Positions 45,035 through 57,660 of a DNA stretch of 64,000 nucleotides are shown here, in pieces; positions within the stretch are counted from its first letter, which is position 1; each line of letters opens with the position of its first letter. The stretch is from Microcebus murinus (Eukaryota; Chordata; Mammalia; Primates; Cheirogaleidae). The notes below the pieces were generated by a model. The model ran no database searches. It had not been told where the DNA came from and saw only the letters and a program-made list of their open reading frames with translations. A program made the position numbers and the translations under genes. The stretch lies in the NCBI RefSeq assembly GCF_040939455.1, contig NC_134106.1, forward strand, positions 42,678,001-42,742,000, read 5' to 3'.

Positions 45035-46239
45035 TTAAAACAACTGCCCTTCATAGGAAATAAAGAAAGTAGCTCTATAGTCAGTGTCAATGGATAAATC
45101 ACCAGGTAAATAAGAAAACAATAAAACTCAGGAGCTGAGCAATGAATATGTCAGAGATGCATAGCTTCTTTCACTCAGCAGATACATCCCCTATTCCAGA
45201 TACTCAGAATCACAAGCTAGCTCCAGTAAACTTCCATGTTCAAGGTCCAGGTTTCTGCATTCAGACCATTTTTATATTAATTTCTTTTTTGCCCTCATAC
45301 TTCATGTCTTTTTTGCTTTTTTACACCTGTGCATTCTTTTCAAAATTTTATTTGGCTTATGAGGCCCATTCCTTATATATAGTTCTTTATTTTTTATATC
45401 AGAATCTCTTCCTTGACCAATATTTGAATTCATCTCCTTGATTAAACATCCTTTTCAAGTTAAACACAATATCTTATTCAGACTCCAAACTCCCTATATA
45501 TTTAGCACATGTTCTCACAGCATGTGTCTTTGAAGATTCATCCTAGCCCTATTGATGTTTTCTAGTCCCTTTGCAATATGGACAGGAATCACAGGCTCCA
45601 CTTTTCTCATAGAAGCCGAAGGAATAATATATCAGACCTTGTCTAGGACTGCTGCTAGGGAAGCCCCTGGCCTGGAGAAGCCCTCTGTTATTTGCAAGTG
45701 TACATCTTAGAATTTGATGTATAGTTCACAATTGTTTATTGAGACCTTAAAATTAAGTCTGGGTGCACTATAATGTGCTCCTTTAATGGTTAAGATGTTA
45801 ATGAAGAACAAACATACCTTCATTTGAAGTGGATAAAATCCTTAGAAAGGGGACATTTAGAGTTCCTCTTTCTTGTGGAGTCTACTGTACACTGGTCACA
45901 TAAACTCAATGACCCAATGCACCACTGAGTGAATGATAAGGAAGATAGGACATACATCCACTTTATTGCTAGATGCACCTGTGCAGACACTTAATGGGTA
46001 TCAGTTAAGGGGAAGATTTAATGCTGTTTCCTTCCAAGGTTAGTAATCATCAGCAAGTTATGTAGAACACTAAGCCTGTCTGGGATTGAAAAAAATGCTC
46101 ACTAGACCAGAAAGGCCATCTGTATTGTGCATGCTAATGCAGGAAATACACTATTAATCCTAATCTTTCCTACCGTATGTAATTTCCAACAAGCACCCTT
46201 AGACAGTTTCAGTTATTGGGTGCTCTACAACAATCATTT
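45035..46239. other. Unassigned DNA
   Basis: No gene or secure repeat family. A 99-residue frame at 45142-45441 begins MNMSEMHSF and is followed by hydrophobic runs, but it lacks any family resemblance and is not called. Confidence 0.4.
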
Positions 46240-46372
46240 CCTTTTTGTTTGTTTGAATTTAATGGGGACAAGTTTACAAGTTTCTTGCATGGGTATATTG
46301 TTTAATTCTGAAGTCTGAGACTTCTAGTGTAACCGTCACCCGGATAATATACATTGTACCCATTCTGATCTA
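46240..46372 (-). mobile_element. L1 3' UTR fragment, antisense
   Basis: The phrases 'atttaatggggacaagttta', 'gggtatattgtttaattctg', 'aagtctgagacttctagtgt' and 'accgtcacccggataatata' fit an antisense L1 3' UTR of an older class. Confidence 0.5.
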
Positions 46373-49300
46373 CATCTTAGAGGTTGTCTGAGAAGAATTG
46401 GGAAAGGGTTTTTAAAACTCACTTGGATTTATTTTTCCCCTCAAAAACATTGGCTGTGTTAGCTCAATTTTTGAGATTGACCTGATTTGAAAGTCTAATC
46501 AAAAATTAACATTGTTTGTACTTTACAGTTTGGGAAATTGGCTTGGCTACCACAGCAGAAGGAAATTTTGAGTATTATCCTTAGGACTCTGCAAGCTATG
46601 AGCCCAAAGAAAATATCATGTAGTGCTTCAGTAACACTGATGGGGATGGTTGTTTTCTTGGAATTAACTCTATACAAAAACCTATGGGAGATATAAAGAT
46701 ATCTGATACTTACATGACATTAGTGGGAGTGATTCAGGGATGTGCTGATTCTTAATGAGATGCTTTTAGTCAATCACCATGGAGCACTCACTTTGGTTCA
46801 GAAACAGTGGTCATTTGAGCAGACAGCCCTTCTTTGAAGGAGCAATCACAAGTATATCTGTAGCAGGAAGATAGCTGCTTTTTCAGTGATTCAGGACACT
46901 GGCTAGACCAAGTTAACTTATGCCATAAAAATATGTACATCATGGATTTTTGGCTATATGATATAGTAACTTATCATCCCTGATGTTTGGCATGTGTAAT
47001 CATACAATTACAAGGGGTGGAAAGCATACCCTTTATTCCATAACTACTAAGGGGTAGGGAAACATTAGGCCTGGTACCAAATTAGGCAAATATTATAGTA
47101 TGGTATGAAAAGATAATGGTGTGTTGTACTTCACAGATAACAAGCAAAAGAAATGCAGACTGATAAATATGTGAAAGGATTTTATTTCTCTAGTAAGAGG
47201 AACCTCAAGTGAGGTGGGAATACATGTTTATTGATATACTATTGGCAAGTTGAGAGATGATAGTTGCTTAAGTGTATCTGGAACTGTCAGAAAGAAACTG
47301 ATTGGTTCGCAAGCCTGAGTTACTTCACAGGGTTATCCTTCCTTAAGGGTCAAACAGTTTGGGAAATTGTTTGACATACTCCCTGTGTATGTCCTTCATT
47401 AGCTTGAGTCTTATATGTGGATGAGTATATCTGAATTTGAAACATCACAGCCTATATAATTGTTTCTCATAACTTGCATTACAACATAAATTTGGGATAA
47501 GAATGGAATTTTAGTGCACTAAATTTATCTATTAGTTACGAGATTGACATAGGCATATAAAAACCTGTATTAGTTTCTAGAAAGAGGTTACTGAGATTAA
47601 ATGTATTTTCTATATAAATCCCGAGGTAGTAGGTGATTAAAGTCAACTGTGTGATTTGTGATATAGCCACTATATCTTTAAATATATTTCAATTATATAG
47701 TAAGTTCTTAGAAAATGCATCAAAGTAATGGTGGTGTGAGAAATTTTCTGCTCTAAAGCGGCATGAACTCTTATTGTATCATGGATAATAATGGAAAATT
47801 ATGTGCCTTTTACAGAAAAATGGATCACCTACAATCTAGACAACTTTCAAAACTTAGCAGAATACATTTTCTCATGGAATATATCTATGAGATGTAATTA
47901 AATTTCAACAAATCACAGATAAACCCTGTGACATGTGGTTCTCATTCTCATTACTTAGAGGGAAAGAAGCCATTTGCCTGTTTGTTATACAGTGTTTACT
48001 ATCATGATATTATGTGGGTGCACAGATATGTAGGAATAGAAAAATATGTCAGTGTTAAGTAGTAGATATTGTCATAAGTTTAAGGAGACTATCACATCAG
48101 TCTCTGTAATCACAGGATAGTGTTCAGGACCTACCATTAACCACCCCCAGATCTGCCAAAGAAATCAGCTGCAGAAAACTGTAGTCAGTCCTGCTGTTTG
48201 AAAACTCCCTGTTCAGTCTGAAAAGACTCCATACTTCCTGTAATGCAAACATTATCAAAATGTCTAGACAATGGGGTAAAGTAAATATATTGAGAGTTCA
48301 GATATTAGGTCCAGATGGCATGGTAGAATGAAAGTTTGTTGACTGAGATGTTTCTGATGCAGCTTCTGGGTTTCCCAAGAACAAGGTAACTCTAGATTTC
48401 TCTGAACAGATCAAACTTTTCTCCATGTGGGTCACTTAAGCTATGATCCCAGAGTACTTAGGGCAAAAGACAAAGAGTCTGGTAAGGACCCATTCCCACT
48501 TCAGCTCCTACAAATGGGCAGACTTCTGAATTAAGAAATAGAAAGTAATATATTATTTTGTATTAGAAATAGGCTATTAAGGCAGGATGGAAGATCTTAC
48601 TTTCTCAATATTCAATAAACATTTAATAGAGTTTTAACTATTGTCTAAATGTTTCAATACATATAGAAAATATGGTCCCATTCACCAAAATATATCTGGT
48701 TTTGTTTGATTTATCACCAACCATTAACAGAGTAAGTAAAACCTCTGGGTCTGTAGTTATACATTGGATTGTCTTTAAACTGTGACTTTTGTATGTGCCT
48801 CTTCAGAGATTTGAAAGGGATTAATTTGTTTGAATAAACAGTCCAAAAAAAGGAGGTCTCAGGAAAGAATCAGATGTTGAAGAGACAGAGAAAACAAAAA
48901 CAAGGGAGATCAGATCTTTGGAAAGGAAAAATAATCGGAAATACTAGAAGTAGTGATCCAGTACTCCAATGAATGTCTTAGATTCTTCTAGTCTTACTGA
49001 CCATGGTCTTTTAAATGTGACCAGGGTATTCATCTAGTTTGATTGGCATGTTGCACACTTCTTGTACCCTACTTCACATCTTCTCTAGCCAATCTTTACT
49101 CCAGTCATTGCTGATGCAATCAGATTCTTGCAGATGTAAACTAAGAACACTTTGCCTCACCAAAATCACTCTTTCCTGCATTCTTCTCCTGGATTTTTAT
49201 AACTCATGCAGGGAAACCTGCATGAACCTACTTTGCACTCATGCATCCTTTCCTAAAACCTCAAGGCAATGGAACTCCTAATGGGACAAATCTTACATGA

Positions 49301-49654
49301 CAGGAAAGAAGAGCTAATGAGAAATACATCATTTTTTTTGTTGTTGTTCTTTTTCTGGATAGATATGAGACTCCACATATAAATCTCCCAGAAGATCCCA
49401 GTTACATCAGACAGCATTTTCCACAGTGGGGAGCAGCCCTGGAGCTCTTCCTTCTATTGCCTTTCCTCCTTTAGTCTTTCATATTCTCAGTCTCCCACTC
49501 CTGTGCCATAGGAATATTTCCCAAAATAAACAACTGCACACAAAACCTTATCTCTGCATCTGCTTTACCCAGGTTGATTCAGATACTCTACTGTGTGCCA
49601 CAAACTCTTAAGACTTAGAAATACTAAATAAAATAAGCAAGCATATAGAAAAAA
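46373..49654. other. Unexplained 3.3-kb stretch
   Basis: No gene, RNA gene or repeat family recognised with confidence. Compared with most of the window it has fewer obvious repeat signatures. Short frames (46495-46677, 49039-49281, 49426-49611) show no domain. It may contain old ERV-internal or DNA transposon text too diverged to recognise by eye. Confidence 0.4.
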
Positions 49655-49800
49655 ACCTTCTGCTTATATACAACTTTCAATGTGGTAGGAAGGAAGACAA
49701 TAAATGAGTAAATGCACATGTGATATGTAAGATAATAAAGAAAAATAAATCAGTATAAGATGTAGTGAATGTCAGTATGGGAAAGAACTTTAAAAAAAGA
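49655..49800 (-). mobile_element. L2 fragment, antisense
   Basis: The run 'ggaagacaataaatgagtaa' then 'aataaagaaaaataaatcag' resembles the antisense L2 segment (gagacagacaataaacaaat... gaagaaaaataaagcag). Confidence 0.5.
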
Positions 49801-50317
49801 GCTTTAAGATGTAATTCACATACCATATAATTTATCCATTAAAAATGTGCCATTTAATATATTTTACTATATTCCCAATGTTGTGCAACCAATGTCATAA
49901 TCTAATTTTGGAATATTTTCACCCCCTTAAAGGAAACTCTGTGCCCATTAGCTCGCACTTTCCCATTGCCCCCCAGCTCCCTAACCAAAAGCAACAAGCA
50001 ATCTACTTTATTTCTCTGTTAGACAATCTCTTTATTCTGGACACTTTATGTAAATGGAATCATGCAATATGTGATTTTTGTAACTGGCTTCTTTTGCTTA
50101 GCATAATGTTTTCAGGATCAGTCATGCTGCTGCACATATACTTTTTTTGGCAAATAAGAAGTCCATTGTATGGACATATCAAATTATATTTATCCATTCA
50201 TCAGTTAACAGACATTTTGATTATTTCAACTTGTGGGCTATTAGAAATAAAACTGCTATGAACACTCATTTATAACTTTTCATGTCGATGTATCTCTCTT
50301 TTTCTATCAGATATATA

Positions 50318-50811
50318 TGTTAAAGAAAAATTGTACCTGATGGAGTTAAATAGGCAAGGAAAATTTTATTCAAGACTCTTGTAACAGGGGAGCGCAACAG
50401 AACTCAATTTTGTGGAAACAAAGGGTAGGAGGATTTTTAGATACTGGAGTGAGCCAATGGAAAATTACTGGAGGACATTAGCAGGGAAGCTGGTCAATGT
50501 GATTAGCTAATCTTTCATTGAAGTTAGGCTCCTACCCACCCGCAGAAACTCGGAGGTAGGGGCATTATCACTTTTAATGATTATATTTCAAAGGCATGGC
50601 TCCTAGGTCCTTACAAAACACATTTCTGGATTCTAAAACTGGCAAGATGCTGGAGGAAAATTTATAACTTAGAAAGGAAGAGAAAAAAATTGCAATTACA
50701 AGTTTTTTCAAGTAAGTTCTCTAAGGAAAGGGAGGTCGGTGACCTACAGTCAGGAAGAAGCCTATCTAAAGTTCAATCAAGCTGAGGGGAACTTTAAGGC
50801 CATCTGAGTCA
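50318..50811 (-). mobile_element. Solo LTR inserted in the old L1, antisense, family not determined
   Basis: Sits between two contiguous parts of the L1 at 50317 and 50812. It starts tgttaaagaaaaattg and ends near ctgagtca, so TG...CA on the minus strand. The complement of AATAAA lies close to the left end (ggaaaattttattcaag). About 494 bp. Target duplication: atata on the left and ataaa on the right, one mismatch. No internal viral genes. Confidence 0.6.
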
Positions 50812-50968
50812 TAAACCTAGCAGCAGAATTGCTGGGTCATATGGTAACTCTAGGTTTAACTTTTTGAGTTACAAACTGTTTTCTGAAGCAGCTGCACTAT
50901 TTTACATTCCCACCAACAGTGTATAAGACAATCTCTCCACATCCTCACCAATACTTATTATGGCCTGT

Positions 50969-51612
50969 TGCTATGGTGTGAATGTTTTTATCCCCTCCAA
51001 AATTTAATGATGGAACTTTCTATAAAATTGGATGTATGTAGCCAATGTGATAATATTCAGGTGGAACATTTAAGAGATGATGAGGTCATGAGGGCTCCTC
51101 CTTCCTTGTTAGTGGGATTAGGTCCTTTTTTTAAATTTTTTTTTTAATTTTAGCATATTATTGGGGTACAAGTGTTAAGGTTACATATATTGCCCAGGCC
51201 CCCCTCCCCCCTGGAGTCAGAGCTTCAAGCGTGTTCATCCCCCAAACGTTACACTTCTTACTCGTTGTGTTTGTATATACCCATCCTCTCCTCCCCCCTC
51301 CCACCTGCCCAACACCCGATAAATGTTATTCCTATTATGTCCACTTAGGTGTTGATCTGGTAATACCAATTAACTGGTGAGTACAGGTGGATTAGGTCCT
51401 TTTAAAAGAAGCATCATGTGGCCAGCATTCCCTCCTGCCTTCTGCCATGTTAGGACGCTGTAAGAAGGCCCTCCTCAGAACCAATGCCAACACCTTGATC
51501 TTGAACTTTTTAGCCTCCAGAACGGTGAGAAATAAATTTCTGTTCTTTGTAAATTACCCAATCTCAGCTATTCTGTTATAGTAACATAAAACTACTATAG
51601 CAGACTAAGACA
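50969..51612 (+). mobile_element. MaLR-type (MST/MLT1-like) LTR with CCTGT target duplication
   Basis: TG...CA ends (tgctatggtgtg and gactaagaca) flanked by CCTGT at 50964-50968 and 51613-51617, a perfect 5-bp target duplication. It includes gtgagaaataaatttctgtt near the end (polyadenylation signal) and 'gatgaggtcatgagggctcc' inside, both typical of MaLR LTRs. It inserted into the old L1 and was itself split by an L1 tail at 51130-51388. Confidence 0.85.
51130..51388 (-). mobile_element. Young lemur-type L1 3' end inside the MaLR LTR, antisense
   Basis: Antisense tail (T-rich) at 51130-51147, followed by 'agcatattattggggtacaa', 'tggagtcagagcttcaagcg' and 'cacttaggtgttgatctggt'. A 15-bp target duplication, ggattaggtcctttt, is at 51115-51129 and 51389-51403, identical in both copies. 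259 bp, 5'-truncated. Confidence 0.93.
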
Positions 51613-51880
51613 CCTGTTTTTAAAAAGAATAATTATAGACATCCTATTGGGTATTAAGTGATAGCTTATTGTGGTTTCATTTGCATTTCCTTAAAGACTA
51701 AGAAAATTGAGTTTTCTTGTGCTTATTGGACATCTATATCTTCTTTTGAGAAATACCTATTTGGATCCCTTATATATTTCTAAAATGGATTAATTCTCTC
51801 ATTGGTGTTTTGCCTTTGTATTACTAATTGGTAAATGTTTATATATTCTTTAGTTCTATTAATTAATATATTCTGGGTAA

Positions 51881-53230
51881 AATAGATGAGAAGGTAAAAT
51901 AATAGATCCCCTTACATCTCCATTTCACTGGGTCCCATATAGTTATCAAAAAGAGTGAAATGGAATTGCAAAGAACTGTGTGTTTTCCATATCAAAACAG
52001 TGGCATAAAATTATATACAATGATTATACCAGATGAAACAAAAGAATTATAATATTTTATTAACATTTAAAACTTTTTAAAATTAAAAATTATTGGTAAA
52101 ACACATGTATATTACTTTTCTGGCACTCAGGATTTTTTTTCCTTTGAATGGGTATTGACTCAGGTGCGTGCAATTTCAATTTCACATTGGTCATTGACTC
52201 TGAGATTGCCCTGAGCTCTGTAGGCAAAACATTAAACCTACTCTTCCCTCTTCTTGCTCAGACTCCTAAGACCAAAATGTTGACCTCCTGCTTGGTTAGG
52301 ATGGTGGAGAGGAAATGGAACACAAGGCAAGTGTGTGTTAGATGGAAGCATTGTAAAAAGAAAGGACTTAGTTTCTTGAGTGATAATTGTAAAAAGACAA
52401 TATTTAAATAAAAAGTTTTTTTTTTTAATTTGGGTTTTTCATATACAGGCACTTTCAGTATCAGCTTTTAACATCTCAATAGCAGACAGAAATCATCAGA
52501 AAACATACACATTGCATGAAGTTGTCTGTTTTTAATAGCTTTTTTCCTGCCTTCCATGTTGGTTTACAATTTCCTCTGGTTAGGGGTTGTGGAAAATAAA
52601 AATTTAACTTCTGATAAGGTTTTACAGCCTTAGTAATTTCTATTTTGAACTTTTGGCGAGTCAATTTCTAGAATCTCCTTGTTGGAAATATTGGGGTAAA
52701 TTTATTAAATAATGTCCCAATAGAGACTCCCTACTCAAGGAAAGGTAGAGACATAAATGAGCACAATAAAATGCTTCACAGATGATCACCAAGATAAAAA
52801 TAAACTAACCAATAGAATCTTTTACATGGTAGGGCCCCCAAAGAAAAGAAGTTTTTGTGGTAGAGAACAAGAAAATAATACAATAAAGTATTTTTATTAT
52901 AACAAGTATTCTAAAAAATATCTTGGCTGGTGCTTAATAGGAAAAAATAATAGCAAAAATTGAGCTTTTTATGTGACCAGTTAGGTCAGTTTGTTAAGAT
53001 GTGGTATTAAGTGGCCTCATATCATATATTTTCATTTTCAGAAATGACTTTTAAATTATCGACTTAAACCATTTCATTATAAAAATGAGAAAAGGGAGGT
53101 TTATAAAGGTCAAATAAATTTTCTAAGAAGGGACTTTTGATTAGTGCTCTCCTACACATAAGTTCTGTGTTATTTTCTTCGTTTCACACTACTCTTACAT
53201 GAATTATGTTCTTTGCCCTATCCTATTCTT
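51881..53230. other. Unassigned AT-rich DNA
   Basis: No recognised gene or repeat family. Short frames at 52148-52411 and 52757-52963 are unsupported. Confidence 0.4.
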
Positions 53231-53237
53231 TGGCATA

Positions 53238-53280
<43 letters not shown>

Positions 53281-53608
53281 AGACAGAGTCTCGCTTTGTT
53301 GCCCAGGCTAGAGTGAGTGCCGTGGCGTCCTAGCTCACAGCAACCTCAAACTCCTGGGCTCGAGTGATGCTTCTGCCTCAGCCTCCCGGGTAGCTGGGAC
53401 TACAGGCATGCGCCACCATGCCCAGCTAATTTTTTATATATATATCAGTTAGCCAATTAATTTCTTTCTATTTATAGTAGAGACGGGGTCTCACTCTTGC
53501 TCAGGCTGGTTTTGAACTCCTGACCTTGAGCAATCCGCCCGCCTCGGCCTCCCAAGAGCTAGGATTACAGGCGTGAGCCACAGCGCCCGGCCATGGCATA
53601 CAGATTTT
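53231..53608 (-). mobile_element. Young lemur-type Alu, antisense, 15-bp perfect target duplication
   Basis: Alu body 53246-53592, with a run of 38 T at 53242-53279 (antisense A-tail), 'gagacagagtctcgctttgt' and 'gagtgagtgccgtggcgtcc'. It carries the same inter-monomer AT-rich segment (tatatatatcagttagccaa) as the copy at 41741. The duplication tggcatacagatttt at 53231-53245 and 53594-53608 is perfect. The long uninterrupted tail and retained CpGs suggest the youngest Alu in the window. Confidence 0.96.
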
Positions 53609-53614
53609 GATGGC

Positions 53615-53815
53615 TCATATTTTTTGTATCAACTGTATAGGAGACATTATGTTTCATGCAATGCATTCATTACTTCAAACAATTGTTATGTCAAATTAGA
53701 AATTAGTATTTGTATTTCATCCTGTTTGATAGCTAAGGGAATTGACTCTCAGAGGACTTCTCTAAGATCACAGAGTTAGTAAATGCCTTGTGTTGGATTA
53801 AGGTCCAATAGGGTC
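53615..53815 (-). mobile_element. MIR SINE, antisense
   Basis: Antisense MIR order: 'ttgatagctaagggaattga', 'ctctcagaggacttctctaa', 'gatcacagagttagtaaatg', 'gttggattaaggtccaatag'. Confidence 0.65.
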
Positions 53816-54089
53816 CTATCAATCAAGTTCATAGTTATTTTAGAAGATACTGATGATTCTCTAGTTTTAGGTATGCTTAAGAACAAAGAGAAATCTGAAG
53901 AAAGATAAATTAGAAAAAAAAATCACACTTTATTTCAGTAAATATTAATTTAATTGCTCTATAGTAGGTATATTTACTGAATTATGTAGGTTAGCAAAAA
54001 CCAAGAATAAAACTAAGGAAAAAAAGCAAACACAAAATAAAAATATTACCATATCCCTTGGAAACAAGTTTTAGCAGCACTTGGTATTT

Positions 54090-55130
54090 CACAATCTTTT
54101 AATGAGCTTGTGAAAGTGAATGTATGTAGAGTAGACTTCCACTTCAGGCCATGAGGATTAGCAGGTATTAGATTTACCCTGCTATCTTAATAAACTGGAA
54201 ACCAGACAACTATATGAAACAATGGTTTTCAGTAATTTTATAGCAGGCAGTACAAAGCTATGATCCCTGAGAGCGGAGAAAGAAATGAGATAAGCCCTAT
54301 AATTTCAAAAGGTTTACCTTTTAGAGGTAGTTTGCAGGCAACAAAATGGAGCAAAAAGCCAAATAAACCTCAGAAGTTTTGGTGAGTAGAGCTTAAAAAT
54401 ATAGAGTTTGGGGATACTGAGGTGCTCTTAATTTGTGGGACACACGAAAAGAGAAAAAGAAGTTGCACATACACAAATGGGGTGAAGAGGGAGGAGAGAG
54501 GGGAGACAGAGGGAGGAGATTGAGGGTGAGACAGAGAATGTATTAATGATCGAAAGAATGCCCCATTAAGTCTTAAAGTAACTGTTGATTGCGTACGATT
54601 GAAGAGCAGCTAACCAATGTAGGAAGCACACATATACACACAAACACACATACAAAAGTAAGATGCCAAGCAATACATTGAGTTCATACAGCAATGGGTG
54701 TGATCTGTGTTCTAAAAAGCCAGGGTTGAAAGAAAAACTCATTGAATATACAGCATTTGATAGAGTTCTCAGAAAGACATCACCCTAGATGTGGAGATAA
54801 ATTACTACTAGACTAATGAGTGTTGTGGACTCACCTTAGCCAGGTATAAAAACAGACCTTGAAAGGATCTAAGTGATCCCAAATAATTCAACTGCATACC
54901 AGAGCAAAGAGCAAAATACTATTTTAAAAATGTTATGCAACTTAGAAACAAACAATGAAAACTACAAAATGTACAGTATACAATAAAAAATTATCAGACA
55001 TGTGAAGAAGCAGAAAAATATGACCAATAATAAAAATAAAAATTAACAAATGTAAACAAATCCAGAAGTGACATATAATGCCATTAGCAGAAAAGGATGT
55101 AAAAACAGTGATTATAAATATGTTTCAAAA
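54090..55130 (+). mobile_element. Ancient L1M-type 5' region, sense
   Basis: Contains 'gacttccacttcaggccatg', 'ctggaaaccagacaactata', 'gagtgttgtggactcacctt' and 'gattataaatatgtttcaaa', an order that resembles an L1M 5' region. The identification is by eye and uncertain. It ends at the hAT element. Confidence 0.4.
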
Positions 55131-55279
55131 TTTCAGGGATGGTTTCAGGATGATTCAAGTGCATTACATTTATTGTGTACTTTATTTCCATTATTATTAC
55201 ATTACAACATATAATGAAATAATTATACAAGTCACTATAATGCAGAATCACTGGGATCCCTGAGCTTGTTTTCCTGAAA

Positions 55280-57102
55280 CTAGAGGGTCCCATCTGAGGG
55301 TGATGGGAAATAGTGACACCGAAGTATGTTGCTTATATCCAGTCTACTCCGTATTCTCGTTTTGGTTGCTGTCCCTGCAGAAAACCCTGCTTCACAAAGA
55401 TAGGATGTTGGAAATGGAAGTAGGCTTTTCAGTACTTTGGTGGCAATCTCAGCATATTCCACCTCGACTTTAATCCAGAATGTATGGAAATTTGAAGTTG
55501 TCTAAAACATATTTTTAAGGCCACCGTCACTTATGATCTTAAGGAGTTGATCCTCTTCTAGCATGGACAAAGTTGATTCACCTAGCTTTATTCACAAATG
55601 AGTCACAGATCCATTCCTTCCCAGTTCATTAGTCTTTTGTGGTTGGGAAGTAATGCTCAAACTTTTTTGAAAGCTGAGGTAAGTGATTGTGCACCAGCAG
55701 AGAGAAAGGCCCTGGCTCAGTCTCTTTCAAAATCTCTGCTAATATCTGAAACATGTCAAAAATCCCAATGTTCACTCATCACCCCCATAATTCCAGTTTG
55801 CCTTTGAATGCAGCCACTTTATGTGCCAACTTGAACACTGTTGTCATTCTCCCCTGAAGTGACACACTGAGTTTGTTGAGCAGGTTGAATATGTAACACA
55901 AGCAAGTTTCATGACCCATCCTATGTCATTTAAATGTGCTGCCAGTGGTGACTGTTTTTCTAAAAGAAATCTCTGGTGCGGTTCTCATGACTCAAAAATT
56001 CTGCCTAGTGATCTACCTTTAGAAAGCTATCTCACTTCAGTGTATAAGAGAAGACATGTGTGCTCTGCATCCATCTCCTCAGAGTTGTGTAAACAGATGT
56101 GAGTTAAGGGAATGTACTTTAATGTGGTTGATTATTTAATCCCATCCTGCAAAATGTTGTTTAGTTCAGGTGACATTTTTTGGCTAGCCAGCCTTTCTCT
56201 ATGGATGACACAGTGCGTAGACTCACATTCAGAAGCGACCTTCTTGTCAGGAGTAGTGAATACAGAAAGCCCTCCAGTCGTGGCAGCCGCTCCATCCGTG
56301 CATATACCAATGCAAATGACCAGTTCAGTTTTCTTGATATGTAGTCATTCAAAGACTTGACTAGTTCTGCAGCTGTGGTGTTTGGCAGCAAAAGTGCATA
56401 TAACATATCCTCATGCACATCCTCCTGAAAAATAGCACACAAAACAAGAATAGTTGCCTTGTTGTCAACACACTGATAGACTCATCAACCTGGATTGAAT
56501 ACCATGGTGACTCATTAATCCTCACTAACAGTTGTGCCCCATATCCTCTGCTGTTTCGTCAATTCATATAGTTATGGTGCTAGCTGAAAGAGGAACATGA
56601 GCCACATTTTGAACTGCAGCATCTCCTAAAAGTTCATGGCAAATGTCCTTAGCAGCAGCCAGTATCAAGTCTTCACCAATAGTAAAGGGCTTCTTAGCTT
56701 TAGTAATGTGGTTAGCCACTTAGAATGATGTTCTCAGTACAGACACATTTCATGAAGCGGTGCCTTCAATAATTGCTTCTGTTCTTTGTGTTCCCCTTTT
56801 TTTCTTTGAAAGACTCCAAAGGCTTGTTATTTAATGCAAAGTGCTTGGTCTCCAAGTGGCAAAACAGTTTTTAAGCTTCCATGGCTTCATTGGATAGATA
56901 GCCGGTCACCACATACCGTACAATGCAGGCTTGGAGAATGTGAATCACCTGTTACAATGAACTTGTAATTTAAGTAGGACTCTTGGTATTTTCTTTTAAA
57001 TGCAGCTTTCATTTGGTTGACAGTCTTAGAGTCTTCTGATGTCTAATCATTGGGATTTTCCCCCTTTTCCAAGAAGCTCTCTGGCAACATTTGTTTATTC
57101 AT
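55280..57102 (-). pseudogene. hAT-Charlie transposase pseudogene (ZBED/FAM200-like)
   Basis: The coding region begins near 57102 and runs toward 55280 on the minus strand. The N-terminal part contains a decayed BED-type zinc-finger segment near 57000-56900 ('tacaagttcattgtaacagg' then 'gcattgtacggtatgtggtg'). A middle fragment at 56442-56161 has MCAIFQEDVHEDMLYALLLP and VKSLNDYISRKLNWSF. The C-terminal fragment 55462-55280 carries FPTSYLCEAGFSAGTATKTR followed by IRSRLDI, which is the hAT C-terminal dimerisation domain. Stops and frameshifts separate the pieces. The family is related to domesticated ZBED and FAM200 genes, but this copy is not domesticated. Confidence 0.9.
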
Positions 57103-57419
57103 TTTGCTAGGGTTAGCTTGTGGACTTACCAAAACTGGAACTGAGACAATTGTGCAATGTGGGAAAGAGATGTGTACAGAGTGGTAAAAAATAATGAGTG
57201 GACCATGCATGGACTAAAGTCAGTGTTGGATTCTGACTTAAAAACCTGCTACCAGATGCAGCTTTACAATTGAAGATGCTCACTTGCCACTATAAAGCCT
57301 GTCATCAGATGCAACTTAATTGTCACTCACTGATAGGGTTTTGATATGAGTCTGTAAGCAATTGATTTATTATGGTCTCTGTGCAGTCAAACCTCTCTGC
57401 TAATGATCAACTCTATTTA

Positions 57420-57660
57420 CAGCCACTCCCCAGTGCTAGCATCACTGCCTCAGCTCCACCTCAGATCATCAGGTATTAGATTCCCATAAGAAGCACACAA
57501 CCTAGATCCCTCACATGCGCAGTTTACAGTAGGGTTTGTTTTCCTATGAGAATCTAATGCTACCGCTGATCTGACAGGAGGCGGAGCTCAGGAAGTGATG
57601 CCAGCGATGGGGAGCGGCTGTGAATACAGATGAAGCTTAGCTTGCTTGCTTGCCACTCAC
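57420..57660. repeat. Subterminal inverted-repeat region of the hAT element
   Basis: The left block (about 57420-57495: agccactccccagtgctagc ... catcaggtattagattccc) is an inverted partner of the right block (about 57545-57640: tatgagaatctaatgctacc ... gatggggagcggctgtgaat). This forms an imperfect hairpin around about 57520. The MER30-like family resemblance lies here. Confidence 0.75.

Larger units (their letters stand above)
49801..51880 (-). mobile_element. Old L1 3' region, antisense, host of nested insertions
   Basis: L1-like antisense text appears in three pieces: 49801-50317, 50812-50963 and 51618-51880. Examples are 'gtccattgtatggacatatc', 'gaattgctgggtcatatggt', 'ttcccaccaacagtgtataa' and, after the MaLR insertion, 'gtgatagcttattgtggttt'. 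It is the oldest layer here. Each piece continues where the preceding one stopped. Confidence 0.8.

Noticed and set aside
44726..45097. 123-residue open frame
   Set aside because: It crosses the MER20 element and shows no domain. It looks like chance.
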